A stretch of 64,000 bases of DNA from Entoloma clypeatum (Eukaryota > Basidiomycota > Agaricomycetes > Agaricales > Entolomataceae). Below the pieces are notes generated by a model. The model ran no database searches, was not told where the DNA came from, and saw only the letters and a program-made list of their open reading frames with translations. The position numbers and the translations under genes were made by a program. This document shows, one piece after another, positions 1-11,538 of the stretch. How positions within the stretch are numbered: the stretch's first letter is position 1; each line of letters begins with the position of its first letter. Where the stretch lies: positions 4,464,001-4,528,000 of the forward strand of contig OY751492.1 of the NCBI GenBank assembly GCA_963565915.1, written 5' to 3'.

Positions 1-86
1 GTGAGGGAGGACGAGCGGCGCAAGAGCGGCGGTTCCTTTTCCGAATTCCGAGTTTGAAGCTACCATCGTTGCCCTGTCATTAATCA
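1..86. other. Unassigned flank
   Basis: No ORF, repeat or signal is recognised here. It is the DNA outside the inverted-repeat element that starts near position 87. Confidence 0.3.
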
Positions 87-336
87 TTACTGTATCATTT
101 CGACCATAAGTTCAGTCGCGAGTCACGGTTGGGGTGTGAACTGAACCTATGAACCAAGATGTCATGGTCACGGACCAGTGGTGAACTTAGTTCACAAGGT
201 CACGGATAACGAAAAGTTGCCCCACATCAGTTCATTTTTTGCGGATGCGCGCTTCGTGCGCATCTTTTGAACAGATTCTGATGGCAGTCTCAAAATTTCC
301 TGTCATCATGCATGAAATCTAGTCATTTTGGAGTGA
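87..336. mobile_element. Left end of a possible inverted-repeat (MITE-like) element
   Basis: The 28 bases at 87-114 are the exact reverse complement of 11495-11522. Inside both ends the short word gtgaac/gttcac recurs several times, like the subterminal repeats of hAT-type MITEs. Copia-A (342-11405) sits between the halves with its own 5-bp duplication, so the element would be about 370 bp without it. I could not find a convincing target duplication outside the repeats, so class and exact ends are uncertain. Confidence 0.45.
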
Positions 337-341
337 ACTTG

Positions 342-634
342 TGTTGAAGTTCCACCTGGGCGCTAGCCACAGGCGTACTGAGCAACACAGCTACAGTGTG
401 GAAGTACTCTACTTAACTGTTCTAGCCACTTACATGGTTTGGGAGGGTGAGAGCGGTTGAGGCTGATAAGAGCGATGGAGCTGGTTAAGAGTCAAGAGAC
501 AACTTGTTGGTATTGACAGTTTCCTGGTCTTATATACCATACTACTGTTTGTACCAACCAAATAAGTATGTAATCGAAGATATGTAAATGGTCACATGAT
601 GTAATCTAATCTATGTGATGGAAAAGTTTCAACA
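342..634 (-). repeat. Copia-A 3' LTR
   Basis: It begins TGTTGAAG and ends CTTCAACA-type (TTTCAACA on the plus strand), giving the usual TG...CA ends. Read on the minus strand it has a TATATAAG-type promoter box in the middle. It is shorter than the right LTR (302 bp), mainly through one small deletion in the G-rich part. Confidence 0.93.
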
Positions 635-704
635 CCCCCCCATATTTAGTACATACTTCTAAATACATCTTTTACTTTTTCCCATATAGATACTCTTTCT
701 TCAT

Positions 705-1833
705 CTAGTTTTTAAGTAATCCGAAGTACGGGATAAACTTGCTAAAGAGGATTTTCCCCAGATTCTTAGTTAAAAGGTCTGCAGGGTTATTCACTCCTTC
801 GATGAATTCGACCGTAATAACGCCTTCGGATACTTTTTCTCTGACAAAGTGGAATCGCACGTTGATATGCTTGGATCGTTTTTCAGTTACAGGATTGGAT
901 GCGATAAAGACAGAGCCATTGTTATCTCCATAGATCGGGACTGATCCGATCTGCATTCCAAGTTCAGCAAGCATGCTTCTAAGCCATGTCACTGCGCGAC
1001 TGCAATCTGATAGCGCCATGTATTCTGCTTCTGTGGAAGAGAGGGCAATGGTTTTCTGCGCTGATGAAACCCATGTTACTGCTCCAGACGCCAGTGATAT
1101 GAAGTAACCAGTGGTGGACTTCCTGGTGTTTTCATCTGATGCCCAATCGGAGTCTGTAAATGTGTAGATTCCTTTCCCAGAATCACCATCGTACATGATC
1201 GCATAATCTTTTGTTGCCCTCAAATACCTGCAAATATCCCTAGCCACTTCTAAATGGCGTTTGGTAGGGTTTGCGGAGAATTGGGACATTTTGATCATGG
1301 CGAAACAAATGTCGGGTCTCGTCCCGATCATTAAGTACAATAGTGATCCGATGACGGATTGGTACCTGGATCTGAGTTCCGCATTGGGTTCATCTTCGGA
1401 CTTCATGGGTTTGTATCCCATCGGGAGTGGGGTATGGGTGGCATTGGATTCGCTCATCCCCATATGTGCAAGTATTTTCTCAAGGTAAGGTACTTGATCA
1501 ATGAGGATCTGCTTCCCACATTGCCTTATTTGGATTGAGAGAAATTCTTTTGGTTCACCATCAGACACCAGGTGCCCTAGGTCCCTACATTCCCATGTTG
1601 TCATGAAGGCCTTCTTTTTCTCTAGCATGTATTCCCGGTTTGTGCTGAGAAAAGCAGAGTCATCAACATAAATGACGGTGATCACAATTTCCCCTTTGGT
1701 ACTTGTGTGAATAAAAACTCCCGCATCGGAGTGTAGCCAGACAAAACCGAGCTTTTTCATGGAGGAATTGAGTTCTCTCCACCAGGCTAATGCGGCCTGC
1801 TTGAGTCCATATAGGGCTTTGAATAGTTGGTAC
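705..1833 (-). pseudogene. Copia-A pol, 3' part: RT C-terminus and RNase H
   Basis: This encodes the end of the copia polyprotein: the RT palm with the YVDD box, the RT connection, and the RNase H region with the SSTEAEYMAL motif and a terminal DLLTKNLGKI segment. It is open for about 375 codons from the copia-B insertion to the natural stop at 705. The upstream half of the same gene is at 7595-10136, on the other side of copia-B. A near-identical stretch is in copia-H (34683-35813), so A and H are close sisters. Cut off by nesting, it is not expected to be functional. Confidence 0.9.
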
Positions 1834-2118
1834 TGTTGAAGTTCCACCTGGGCGCTAGCCACAGGCATACTGAGCAACATAGCTACAGTGGAAGTACTCT
1901 ATGATACCGCAATGGTCACTTACATGGTTTGGAGGGGTAAGGCTGGTGAGAGCGATGGAGCTGGTTAAGAGTCAAGAGACAACTTGTTGGTATTGACAGT
2001 TTCCTGGTCTTATATACCGTACTACTGTTTGTACCAACCAAACAAGTATGTAATGAAGATATGTAAAGGTCATGTGATGTAATCTAATCTAATCTACGTG
2101 ATGGGAAAAGTTTCAACA
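1834..2118 (-). repeat. Copia-B 3' LTR
   Basis: TGTTGAAG...TTTCAACA ends, followed by a C-rich run (2119-2125) that is the minus-strand polypurine tract. One internal block present in the right LTR is missing. Confidence 0.92.
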
Positions 2119-2193
2119 CCCCCCCATATTTAGTACATACTTCTAAATACATCTTACTTTTTCCCACATATATATATAGGTACTCTGTTTCGC

Positions 2194-5100
2194 CTAGTTT
2201 TTTATCAATCCGAAGTACAGGATAAACTTGGAAAAGAGGATTTTTCCCAGATTCTTAGTTAAAAGGTCTGCAGGGTTGTTCACTCCTTCAATGAATTCGA
2301 CCGTAATTATCCCTTTGGAGACTTTTTCTCTGACGAAGTGGAATCACACGTCAATGTGCTTGGATCGCTTCTCAGTTACAGGGTTGGATGCGATAAAGAC
2401 GGAGCCGTTGTTATCTCCGTAGATCGGTACTGATCCGATCTGCATTCCAAGTTCGGCAAGCATGCTTCTCAGCCATGTTGCTGCGCGACTGCAGTCTGAT
2501 AACGCCATATACTCTGCTTCTGTGGAAGAGAGGGCGATGGTCTTTTGCGCTGATGATACCCATGTCACTGCTCCAGACGCCAGTGATATGAAGAAGCCAG
2601 TGGTAGACCTCCTCGTGTTTTCATCTGACGCCCAGTCGGAGTCTGTGAATGCATAGATTCCTTTCCCTGAGTTGCCATCATACATGATTGCGTAATTTTT
2701 TGTCGCCTTCAGATATCTGCAAATATCCCTAGCCACTTCTAAATGGCGTTTGGTGGGATTTGCGGAAAACTGCGACATTTTAATCACGGCAAAACAGATG
2801 TCTGGCCTTGTTCCAATCATCAGATATAGAAGTGATCCGATGATGGATTGGTACTTTGATCGAAGTTCTGCATTGGGTTCATCTTCGGACATCATGGGTT
2901 TGTAGCCCATAGGAAGTGGGGTATGGGTGGCGTTAGATTTGCTCATCCCCATTCATTCGAGTATTTTCTCAAGGTAAGGTACTTGATCAATGAAGATACG
3001 TTTCCCGCGTTGCCTTATTTGGATAGAGAGAAATTCTTTCGGTTCCCCATCAGGCACAAGGTGCCCTAGGTCCCTACATTCCCATGTGGTCATGAAGGCC
3101 TTCTTTTTCTCTAGCGTATATTCCTGGTTTGTGCCGAGAAAAGCAGAGTCGTCGACATAGATGACGGCGATTACAATTTCCCCGTTGGTACTTTTGTGAA
3201 TGAACACTCCCGCATCGGAGTGAAGCCGGACAAAGCCGAGCTTTTTCATGGAGGAATCAAGTTCCCTCCACCAGGCTAATGTGGCCTGCTTAAGTCCATA
3301 TAGAGCTTTGAATAGTTGGTACACGAGGTGTTCTTTCCCCTTTACTATGTAGCCCTCAGGCTGTCGCATGTAAATGACTTCACGGAGCGTTCCATAGAGG
3401 AAGGCTGATGAGACGTCCAAAAGTGTCATGAACCACCCTTCAAGGGCTGTCAATGCCAGTATTAGTCGGACGGTTTCATATCTTACAACTGGTGAGAAGA
3501 TCTGATCAAAGTCGATCTCTTCTACCTGTGAAAAGCCTTTTGCGACGAGGCGTGCTTTCAGGCGCCCGTCGGACTTTTCGTTGTAAACCCATTTGTTCCT
3601 TAGAGCTTTCCTTCCTGCAGGCAGGGGTACTAGCTCCGTGATCACCCCGCGGCGTTTGAGCATGTCTAGCTCCTTACGTTCAGCCGCATACCAGTCTTCT
3701 TTATTTGGAAGAGGGTATATGTCTTTATGGGACATTTCAACGATGCCAACTTGGACTGATATTGCCTCCATCAGGAGGTCATTCATCCATGCCGTTTGAC
3801 CGCCCAATCTCCGTCTTCGATCTAATTTTTCAAGATCAGATGCTGGAGTGTCTTCCCCATAGATGCTTCCTGGCATCTTCCGAACTCGTCGTTCCCTGAT
3901 TGGTCGATCTGGTACTTGCTTGGGTTCTGGAGTGGGTACTCGCGGTTCATCATCAGGCTCACTGGCAGGCAGTTCGTTGTCTGATTCAGGTTGATTTTGT
4001 TCAATGGGAACTGGGTCATGAGGTGTTTCGTTGTGACTATCATTGTCATCATTTCCGGGGATGAGGTCCTCAAACTCATCAGACGGCTCTGGGTCTTCCA
4101 TTTCTGGGTGGTTTTCTGGCAACGGGTCGATGTGGCATCTAGGGTACTTGCTTTCATCAAAGATAGCTTTCCCGCCCATGAAAATCGTGTTGGTCTCAGG
4201 ATCCATGAAGCGGTATCCTTTGACCCCTGGTTTCGATCCGAGATAAATCATCAATCGGGATCTTGATTCCAGGGAGTTCCTACGTTTCTCCTTTGGGATA
4301 TATACATATGCCTGACATCCAAATACTCTGATGCTGGACATGTCGGGGATCTCATTGGTCACCCTGAAGTACGGGGTTTTCCATTCAAGACGCTGCATGG
4401 GGGTTCTGTTGTAGAGAAATGCTGCGTGTTCCAAACAGAATTCCCACCACATGGGCGGTAAGCATGCATCGAAGCACAATGCCTGAGATTTTTCCCATAG
4501 TGTTCGATTGATCCTTTCTGCTCTACCATTCTGCTGGTGCTGATATGGGAGCGTGACATCGATCAGAATTCCATGATCGGCAAGTACATCTTTGTATTCG
4601 TCAAATTCTCCACCTCCATCAACTCGCCACTTCTTAGGAGTAGCGGCAAATTGGTTCTGGATCATCGCAAGAAACTGTCTCAGTGCCGTAATGGCACCAG
4701 ACTTTTTCCTAAGCAAGATGACCCAGACATGAGATGAAAAATCGTCCAAAAACGTGAGGAAGTATTTGTACTTGTGGTACGATGCCGTGGATATCTGTTT
4801 CAGGTCTGAATGAATCAGATCGAAGGGTTTGACAGCCCTCATCATTGAATTGGGGTATGACTGATTCGGCATTTTCCCTTTGACACACCCTGTGCAGTTT
4901 TCCTGTGATTTCTCACGTACTAGCGTTTCAGGTACCCCTTTGGTACTGGTGGGAATCTTCGTGAGCGCCTGATCATTTGGGTGGCCAAGACGCTTGTGCC
5001 AGGTTTCGACAGTGGTTCCACTAGAGATCGTGTGGATTTGGTCATAGCATATTTCAGTGTCTAACCAGTAAATGGTTTGTCCGATGAAATGAGGCGAAAA

Positions 5101-5883
5101 CTGTATTTTGTTCAGCCCTTTAGAGATATTAATTTCTCCACGCATTCCATCAACTTTGTAACCATGGTTAAGGAAGACGCCTAGGGACAATAGACGTGTG
5201 TCCATATCCGGAATATAAAATACCGGTCGTAGGAGATGGGTTTTAGTTTCCCCATTTAGGATGTGCCGTACTGGAACGGCCCCAACTCCGAGTATCTCCA
5301 GTTTCTTTCCCTTTGCAGCTGTTTGGACAAATCGCTTAGCCTTGAGAGGCCTGTAGTACGCAAAGTCCTTGAACTCATGGGTAAAGTGTAACGAGGCACC
5401 GGAGTCTAAGATCCATTGTGCGCGTTCTTTCTCCTTACAGTGTGTGCATGACGCAAAGTGCTTTGTATATTTTTTATATAGATCGCTGTCAATATGATCC
5501 ATACATTCTGCACTAGTACTAGCTAATATTTTACACGTCTGAAAGGAGGTGTTATTAGCTTTCCTTGATTTGTCAGATTCAGGAGAGGGAGATGACGAAC
5601 CGTCAAGTTCAATAAGCCCATCTTCGAATTGATCTGGCCCCATACGCTCGCTCTGATGGTCTATGTCCATCATCCTGAGGGAGTCATCCAAAGGCGGAGT
5701 GACTCGACGCTGCTTGGATGGTCTTTCATCTTCTTCTGGGATAATCGTATCCAGAATTCGAAGATTTGACCCTGAGGGACGAGCACCAATGCTCCGCGCG
5801 AGTTTCCTGACATGGTCATTCTTTTTCCACGCAGACGGCTTGCCCGAAGGAAGCCCGGTGTACTGAGATGGAGGCGGGTTCAT
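2194..5883 (-). pseudogene. Copia-B pol: protease, integrase, RT, RNase H
   Basis: Reading leftwards, the product holds an aspartic protease (WILDSGAS near residue 155), a GAG-pre-integrase segment (WHKRLGHPN) with a C-x2-C, a DDE integrase core (FLDDFSSHVW, VDGGGEF, QNGRAER), a Pro/Asp/Glu-rich linker, RT (LDVSSAFLYG and YVDDSAFLG) and RNase H (SSTEAEYMAL). It starts at ATG 5883, which is in frame with gag across a TGA (5884-5886) where copia-A has CGC. Two more TGA codons interrupt it at 2953-2955 and 2344-2346; the last is an arginine CGA in copia-A. The domain order protease-integrase-RT-RNase H is diagnostic for Ty1/copia. It would be a single Gag-Pol polyprotein without the stops. Confidence 0.92.
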
Positions 5884-6921
5884 TCATTGCAGGAGCGACT
5901 GCATTCTCGCGGAATCGGGCTGGGCGGTACTTAACGTTTTCCCACGGCCAGTGACGGTGGTGAAGGATGGTGTCGGAAGAGGGGGGAAGTGGATGGCGGG
6001 AGCAACAAACTCAACCGTTTCCTCCATATGTTCGGACCTGTTGTCCGCAGTGTTGGCGTTTTTCTTCTGATTGCGCCAGCGTCCTTTTCCCTTCTTCTTT
6101 TCAGAAGCGGTACTATGGTCGGTCGAGTTAGGCTGCTCGTCAGCGTCGTTCTGTGAGGTACTCGGCTTTTGCTGCTTTTCCCATTTGGGGTCCTGCCCCT
6201 TGCGCTTTGTCCCGGAAATTTTCCGGGCCTGCTCATTGGACGCATGAGTAGACCCGACCGAATACTTGCGCCTGTACTCCGAGATGATGCTCTCAGCGAC
6301 GGCTTTGTAGGTGAAATCGTCGGCGTCGTAGACCTGGAAAAGGGCAGTGGAGAGTGACAACCAGGCATTGGGAATCGCATTGGCCAGGATCATTGCCTGC
6401 ATCAGATCGGGGACGACAAAGTTCGAATCGGCGAGCCGAGCGAAAAGAGACCCCAGGCGTTCGATTTCAGGCATGGGGTCGCGTCCGGACAGCTTGAAGG
6501 TGGCGGCGGTCTTGAAGTCGCCGAAGATGACGGCTGGGGATACCTTGGAGTAGTTATCTTTTAGCGCTTTCCACGCGTTAAGTGCCGAGGTGCTGTCCTT
6601 GATGTGGTGTCTGATCGCCTCAGAGACCTTCAGGCGTATCGCCCCGAGAGCTACGTCGTCGTCCCTGATCCAGGCTTTTTCTTCCTTACGGAAGCCGGGC
6701 TGGTCGACCGTGGTAGTCAGTACAGGGGGAGCAGCAGCAGTGGCCCCAGGGGTGGAGACTGTAGTGGTGAAGTCGGCGATCACGGGACGAGTGATGTCGC
6801 CAGAGACGATGCGCCAGACTCCTTGATGGAGGAGGTAAGACTTCATTTTCTCGGCCCAGCTCTGGTAGTCGATGCCGTCAAAGGCGGTGATGATGTTGAG
6901 GGCAGAACGAGAGGTAGACAT
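5884..6921 (-). CDS. Copia-B gag
   Basis: A 345-codon Gag of UBN2/Retrotran_gag type: an N-terminal FDGIDYQSWAEKMKSYLL segment, a central helical capsid region (ISEYRRKYS) and a strongly basic, low-complexity tail (KKKGKGRWRNQKK). No CCHC zinc knuckle is present; the basic tail probably serves for RNA binding. I chose ATG 6921 (MSTSRSAL) rather than the longer open frame to 6978 because copia-A and copia-H have no matching upstream extension and start at the same methionine. The TGA that ends it (5884-5886) is probably a mutation that split an original gag-pol frame. Confidence 0.85.
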   Translation of the reverse strand: MSTSRSALNIITAFDGIDYQSWAEKMKSYLLHQGVWRIVSGDITRPVIADFTTTVSTPGATAAAPPVLTTTVDQPGFRKEEKAWIRDDDVALGAIRLKVSEAIRHHIKDSTSALNAWKALKDNYSKVSPAVIFGDFKTAATFKLSGRDPMPEIERLGSLFARLADSNFVVPDLMQAMILANAIPNAWLSLSTALFQVYDADDFTYKAVAESIISEYRRKYSVGSTHASNEQARKISGTKRKGQDPKWEKQQKPSTSQNDADEQPNSTDHSTASEKKKGKGRWRNQKKNANTADNRSEHMEETVEFVAPAIHFPPLPTPSFTTVTGRGKTLSTAQPDSARMQSLLQ

Positions 6922-7270
6922 TGTAGATGAATCTAAAAAAGGGTTCCCAATCAGTGATGTGTTATGAATATGATTCAAGAAAACAATTAAATGATTCCTT
7001 ATGACATATCCCCTTTAGGAATAGCGGTCACGGGAAAACCCTTTATATGTCGGAAACGTATAAGGTGCGATCAACGTTTCCACATGGAGTGTACTAGGTC
7101 AATCCCCTTAGGGACGTCTCATGACAGGTACTTGTCGTAATGACGTTCCCAGGTTCATATGTGAAGAAGTAAGACTCAGAACCTAGATCTTTCGATCGGT
7201 TCTTCGCCAACCAGGGTAGAGTGGGCAGGTACTTGCTGTTGCCAGTGTTCCCAAGTCCCTCTGCTATCCG

Positions 7271-7282
7271 GGGCCCATAACC
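7271..7282 (-). other. Copia-B primer binding site
   Basis: On the minus strand the 12 bases GGTTATGGGCCC directly follow the 5' LTR. They complement an anticodon arm reading GGGCCCATAACC (CAT anticodon), the pattern of Drosophila copia, which primes from a cleaved half of initiator tRNA-Met. The same 12-mer abuts the 5' LTR of copia-A and copia-H. Confidence 0.65.
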
Positions 7283-7589
7283 TGTTGAAGTTCCACCTGG
7301 GCGCTAGCCGCAGATGTACTGAGCAACACAGCTACAGTGGAAGTACTCTACTTAACCGTTCTAGTCACTTACTTGGATTGGAGAGGGTGAGGCTGGTGAG
7401 AGCGGTTGAGGCTGGTAAGAGCGATGGAGCTGGTTAAGAGTCAAGAGACAACTTGTTGGTATTGACAGTTTCCTGGTCTTATATACCGTACTACTGTTTG
7501 TACCAACCAAATAAGTATGTAATCAAAGATGTGTAAATGGTCACGTGATGTAATCTAATCTAATCTACGTGATGGGAAAAGTTTCAACA
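7283..7589 (-). repeat. Copia-B 5' LTR
   Basis: 307 bp with TGTTGAAG...TTTCAACA ends and an internal TATATAAG-like box on the minus strand. It is followed by the second GGTAC copy at 7590-7594. Confidence 0.93.
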
Positions 7590-7594
7590 GGTAC

Positions 7595-10136
7595 ACGAAG
7601 TGTTCTTTCCCTTTTACTATGTAACCCTCAGGCTGTCACATGTAAATTACCTCATGGAGTGTTCCATAGAGGAAGGCTGATGAGACGTCCAAGAATGTCA
7701 TGAACCACCCTTCAAGGGCTGTCAATGCCAGAATTAACCAGACAGTCTCGTACCTCACTACTGGTGAGAAGATCTGATCGAAATCAATCCCTTCTACCTG
7801 TGAGAAGCCTTTTGCGACAAGGTGCGCTTTCAAGCGCCTGTCAGATTTTTCATTGTAAACCCATTTGTTCCTTAGAGCCTTCCTCCCTGCAGGTAGGGGT
7901 ACTAGCTCCGTGATCACACCGCAGCTTTTGAGCATGTCTAGCTCTTTTCGTTCTGCCGCATACCAATCTTCTTTGTTCGGAAGAGTGTATATGTCTTTAT
8001 GTGACATTTCGATGATGCCAACCTGGAAAGAGATTGCCTCCATTAGGAGTCATTCATCCACGCCGTTTGACCACCTAATCTCCGTCTTCGATCTAATTTT
8101 TCAAGATCAGAAGTGGGAGTGTCTTCCCCATAGATGTTACCTGGCATCTTCCGAACTCGTCGTTTTCTGATCGGTCGATCTGGTACTTGTTCAGGTTCCG
8201 GAGTGGGTACTCGCGGTTCATCGTTGGGCTCGCTAGACGCCAAGTCATCGTCTGATTCAGGGTGATCCTGTCCAGTAGGAACTGGGTCGTGAGGTTTTTC
8301 ATAATGGTTATCATTGTCATCATTTCCGGGGATGAGGTCCTCAAACTCATCAGCCGGTTCTGGATTTTCCATTTCTGGATGGTTTTCTGGCAGGGGATTG
8401 ATATGGCATCTGGGGTATTTGCTTTCATTGAAGATAGCTTTCCCACCCATGAAAATTGTATTAGTCTCAGGATCCATGAAACGGTATCCTTTGACCCCTG
8501 GTTTTGATCCGAGATAAATCATCAATCGAGATCTGGATTCCAGGGAATTTCTATGTTTTTCTTTTGGGATATACACATATGCCTGACATCCGAAGACTCT
8601 GACGTTTGACATGTCAGGGATCTCATTGTTGACCCTGAAATGGGGTGTTTCCCATTCGAGTCGACGCATAGGTGTTTTGTTGTACAGGAATGCTGCATAT
8701 TCCAAACAGAATTCCCACCACATAGGTGGTAAACATGCGTTGAAGCGCAAGGCCTGAGATTTTTCCCATAGAGTTTGATTGATCCTTTCTGCTCTACCAT
8801 TCTGCTGATGCTGATATGGGAGCGTAATATCAATCAGAATTCCATGATCGGCAAGCACATCCTTGTATTCGTCGAACTCTCCACCTCCATCAACTCGCCA
8901 TTTTTTCGGAGTGGCGGCGAACTGATTCTGGATCATCGCAAGAAATTGTCTTAGCACCATAATGGCGTCCGATTTCTTTCTAAGAAAGATGACCCAGACG
9001 TGGGATGAAAAGTCATCCAAAAACGTAAGGAAATATTTATATTTGTGGTAGGATATCTGTTTGAGATTGGAATGGATCAAATCAAAGGTTTTAGTTGCCC
9101 TTGTCATTGAATTGGGATATGACTGATTCGGCATTTTCCCTTTGAGGCAACCTGTGCAACTTTCCTGTGATTTCTCCCGTACTAATGTTTCAGGTACCCC
9201 TCTGGTACTGGTGGGAATCTTTCTGAGTGCTTGATCATTTGGATGACCAAGACGTTTGTGCCATGTTTCGACAGTGATTTCACTCGAGATCACATGGATC
9301 TGATCATAGCGTATTTCAGTGTCTAACCAGTAAATGGTTTGACCAAGGATGTGGGGCGAAAACTGGATTTTGTTCAGCCCTTTGGAGATGTTGATTTCTC
9401 CACAAGTCCCGTCTACTTTGTAACCATGGTTAAGAAAGACACCTAGGGACAATAGGCGTGTGTCCATGTCCGGGATGTAGAATACTGGTCTGAGAAGATG
9501 GGTTTTAACTTCCCCATTTAGGGTGTGCCGTACTGGAACGGCCCCAACTCCGAGTATTTCCAGTTTCTTTCCTTTAGCAGCAGTTTGGACGAATCGCTTG
9601 ACCGTGAGAGGTCTATAGTATGCGAAGTCTCTAAACTCATGCGTAAAGTGTCAAGAAGCACTGGAATCTAAAATCCATTGTGCGCGTTCTTTTTCCTTAC
9701 AATGTGTACAGGAGGCAAAATGTTTTATATATTTTTTATGTAGATCACTGCTGAAGTGATCTATGCAAACTGTACTGGTACTGGCTAATATATCATACGT
9801 CTGTTGAGAGGTACTATCAGCGTTCCGCAATTGATAAGGTTTGAGAGAGGGTTTCGACAAACCATCAAGTTCAATCTCGTCTACAAACTCGTCTGGCCCC
9901 ATTCGCTCTTGGTCGATGTCCATCATCCTAAGCGATTGGTCTATCGGCGGAGTAACTCGACACTGTTTAGCCGGCCTTTCGTTGATGTCTGGAATGATGG
10001 TATCCAGGATACAAAGGTTTGACCCAGAGGATCTGGCACCGATTTCTCGAGCGAGTTTTCTCACCTTCTCGTTCTTTTTCCACGCTGACGGCTTTCCGGA
10101 AGGAAGCCTGGTGTACTGAGAGGGAGGCGGGTTCAT
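7595..10136 (-). pseudogene. Copia-A pol, 5' part: protease, integrase, RT N-terminus
   Basis: The order matches copia-B: protease (WILDSSAS, where the sister has DSGAS), GAG-pre-integrase, DDE integrase (FLDDFSSHVW, VDGGGEF, QNGRAERINQ) and the first half of RT. Breaks: a TGA at 9651-9653, a 1-base deletion near 8055 that shifts the frame between integrase and RT, and a TGA in the RT where copia-B has CGA. The glycine of the protease DSG triad is replaced by serine. The start is taken at the MNPPPSQY methionine in line with copia-B; in this copy gag and pol are in one frame here (CGC instead of TGA). Confidence 0.88.
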
Positions 10137-10142
10137 GCGTTG

Positions 10143-10744
10143 CAGGAGTGACTGCATTCTTTCTGATTCAGGCTGCGTGGTACTCGAAGTTTTCCCGTGG
10201 CCTGTTACAGTGGTAAAGGCAGGTGCATGATGAGGAGGGAGCTAAGGCGAGTGAAGAGTGACCCAAGGTGCTTGATTTCCAGCACAGGGTCCCGACCAGA
10301 CAGTTTGAAAGAGGCTGCGGCTTTGAAATCACCAACTATGGTGGCGGGGGAGACCTTTGAATATGTGTCCTTCAATGATTTCCAGGCGTCTTTTGAGGAC
10401 TTGGCGTCCTTGATGTGCCTCCTGATTGCCTCGGAGACTTTGAGGCAGATGGAACCCAGAGCCATGTCGTCGTCCCTGATCCAGACCTTTCTTTCTTTGT
10501 GGAAGCTAGGTTGGTCGACAGTGGTGGTGATCACCAGAGGTTGGGTTGCAGATGTAGAAGCGGCGGAGGCAGGGGTGGAGACCGTGACTGTAAAGTCGGC
10601 GATGTCAGGGCGCTCAATGTCGCCAGATACGATGCGCCAGACTCCTTGATGGAGGAGATAGGATTTCATTTTTTTGGCCCAGCTTTGGTAGTCGATTCCG
10701 TCAAAGACGGTGATGGAGTCAAGGGCAGAGCGGGAGGTAGACAT
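10143..10744 (-). pseudogene. Copia-A gag, internally deleted
   Basis: It starts MSTSRSALDS like the other copies and runs through the capsid region, then loses roughly 500 bp near 10240: the C-terminal half, including most of the basic tail, is missing and the frame is lost. Copia-H (38332-39441) shows the sequence that was deleted. Confidence 0.82.
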
Positions 10745-11103
10745 TTTAATGAATCTAAAGAGTTTTTCCAATCAGTGATGTGTTTATATGAATTTGATTT
10801 AGAGAAAACAAATAAATGATTTCTCATGACATATTCCCTTCAGGAATAGTGGTCATGGAAAAAACCCTTTTTTATGTCAGAAGTGTATGAGGCACGATCA
10901 ACATTTCCACATGATGTATACTAAGCCAATCCCCTCTAGGGACGCTTCATGACAGGTACTTGTTGTAATAACATTCCCAGGTTCATATGTGAAGAAGTAT
11001 GACTCAGAACCTAGATCTTGCAATTGGTTCTCCTGTCAACCAGGGTAGAGTACTTGCTGTTGCCAGTGTTTCCAAGTCCCTCTGCTATCCGGGGCCCATA
11101 ACC
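10745..11103 (-). other. Copia-A 5' leader with primer binding site
   Basis: This untranslated leader lies between the 5' LTR and gag. GGGCCCATAACC at 11092-11103 abuts the LTR, giving GGTTATGGGCCC on the minus strand, the presumed half-tRNA primer site. The rest is conserved with the leaders at 6922-7270 and 39442-39798; no ORF is seen. Confidence 0.7.
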
Positions 11104-11405
11104 TGTTGAAGTTCCACCTGGGTGCTAGCCACAGGTGTACTGAGCAACACAGCTACAGTGTGGAAGTACTCTACTTAACCGTTCTAGCCACTTACATGGT
11201 TTGGGAGGGTGAGGCTGATGAGAGCGGTTGAGGCTGATAAGAGCGATGGAGCTGGTTAAGAGTCAAGAGACAACTTGTTGGTATTGACAGTTTCCTGGTC
11301 TTATATACCGTACTACTGTTTGTACCAACCAAATAAGTATGTAATCGAAGATATGTAAATGGTCACATGATGTAATCTAATCTACGTGATGGAAAAGTTT
11401 CAACA
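11104..11405 (-). repeat. Copia-A 5' LTR
   Basis: 302 bp, TGTTGAAG...TTTCAACA, followed by the ACTTG duplication. A TATATAAG-like box on the minus strand would promote copia-A transcription. Confidence 0.93.
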
Positions 11406-11410
11406 ACTTG

Positions 11411-11522
11411 CTGTCCCATAAGTTCACGTCACAGTCATGTTCAGCTTGTGAACCAACTCACCAGTGAACTTCACCTGTCACAGGTCACACCCAGTGAACT
11501 TATGGTCGAAATGATACAGTAA
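11411..11522. mobile_element. Right end of the possible inverted-repeat element
   Basis: Positions 11495-11522 are the exact reverse complement of 87-114, and the gtgaac/gttcac word recurs inside. See the left end at 87-336. Confidence 0.45.
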
Positions 11523-11538
11523 CTTACTAGTCAAGGGG

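Larger units (their letters stand above)
1834..7589 (-). mobile_element. Copia-B, Ty1/copia retrotransposon nested in copia-A
   Basis: LTRs are at 1834-2118 and 7283-7589, flanked by the 5-bp duplication GGTAC. It is the most complete copia copy in the window: gag and pol are colinear and interrupted only by three in-frame TGA codons, with no frameshift seen. The left LTR is 22 bp shorter than the right and lacks one GGTTGAGGCTGGTAAGAG-like block, so the pair differs by a deletion as well as by point changes. Nesting makes it younger than copia-A. Confidence 0.93.
342..11405 (-). mobile_element. Copia-A, Ty1/copia retrotransposon (outer, defective)
   Basis: This is a full-length copia insertion on the minus strand, with LTRs at 342-634 and 11104-11405 and the 5-bp target duplication ACTTG at 337-341 and 11406-11410. 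A C7 run just inside the left LTR (635-641) is the minus-strand polypurine tract. Copia-B (1834-7589) is inserted in its reverse transcriptase, duplicating GGTAC (1829-1833 and 7590-7594). The internal region has a gag deletion, frameshifts and stop codons, so the copy cannot encode its own proteins. Confidence 0.93.

Noticed and set aside
705..1880. The N-terminal residues before VELQQYQLF as part of copia-A RT
   Set aside because: They are translated from the copia-B LTR (from 1834); the true upstream RT is at 7595 onwards.
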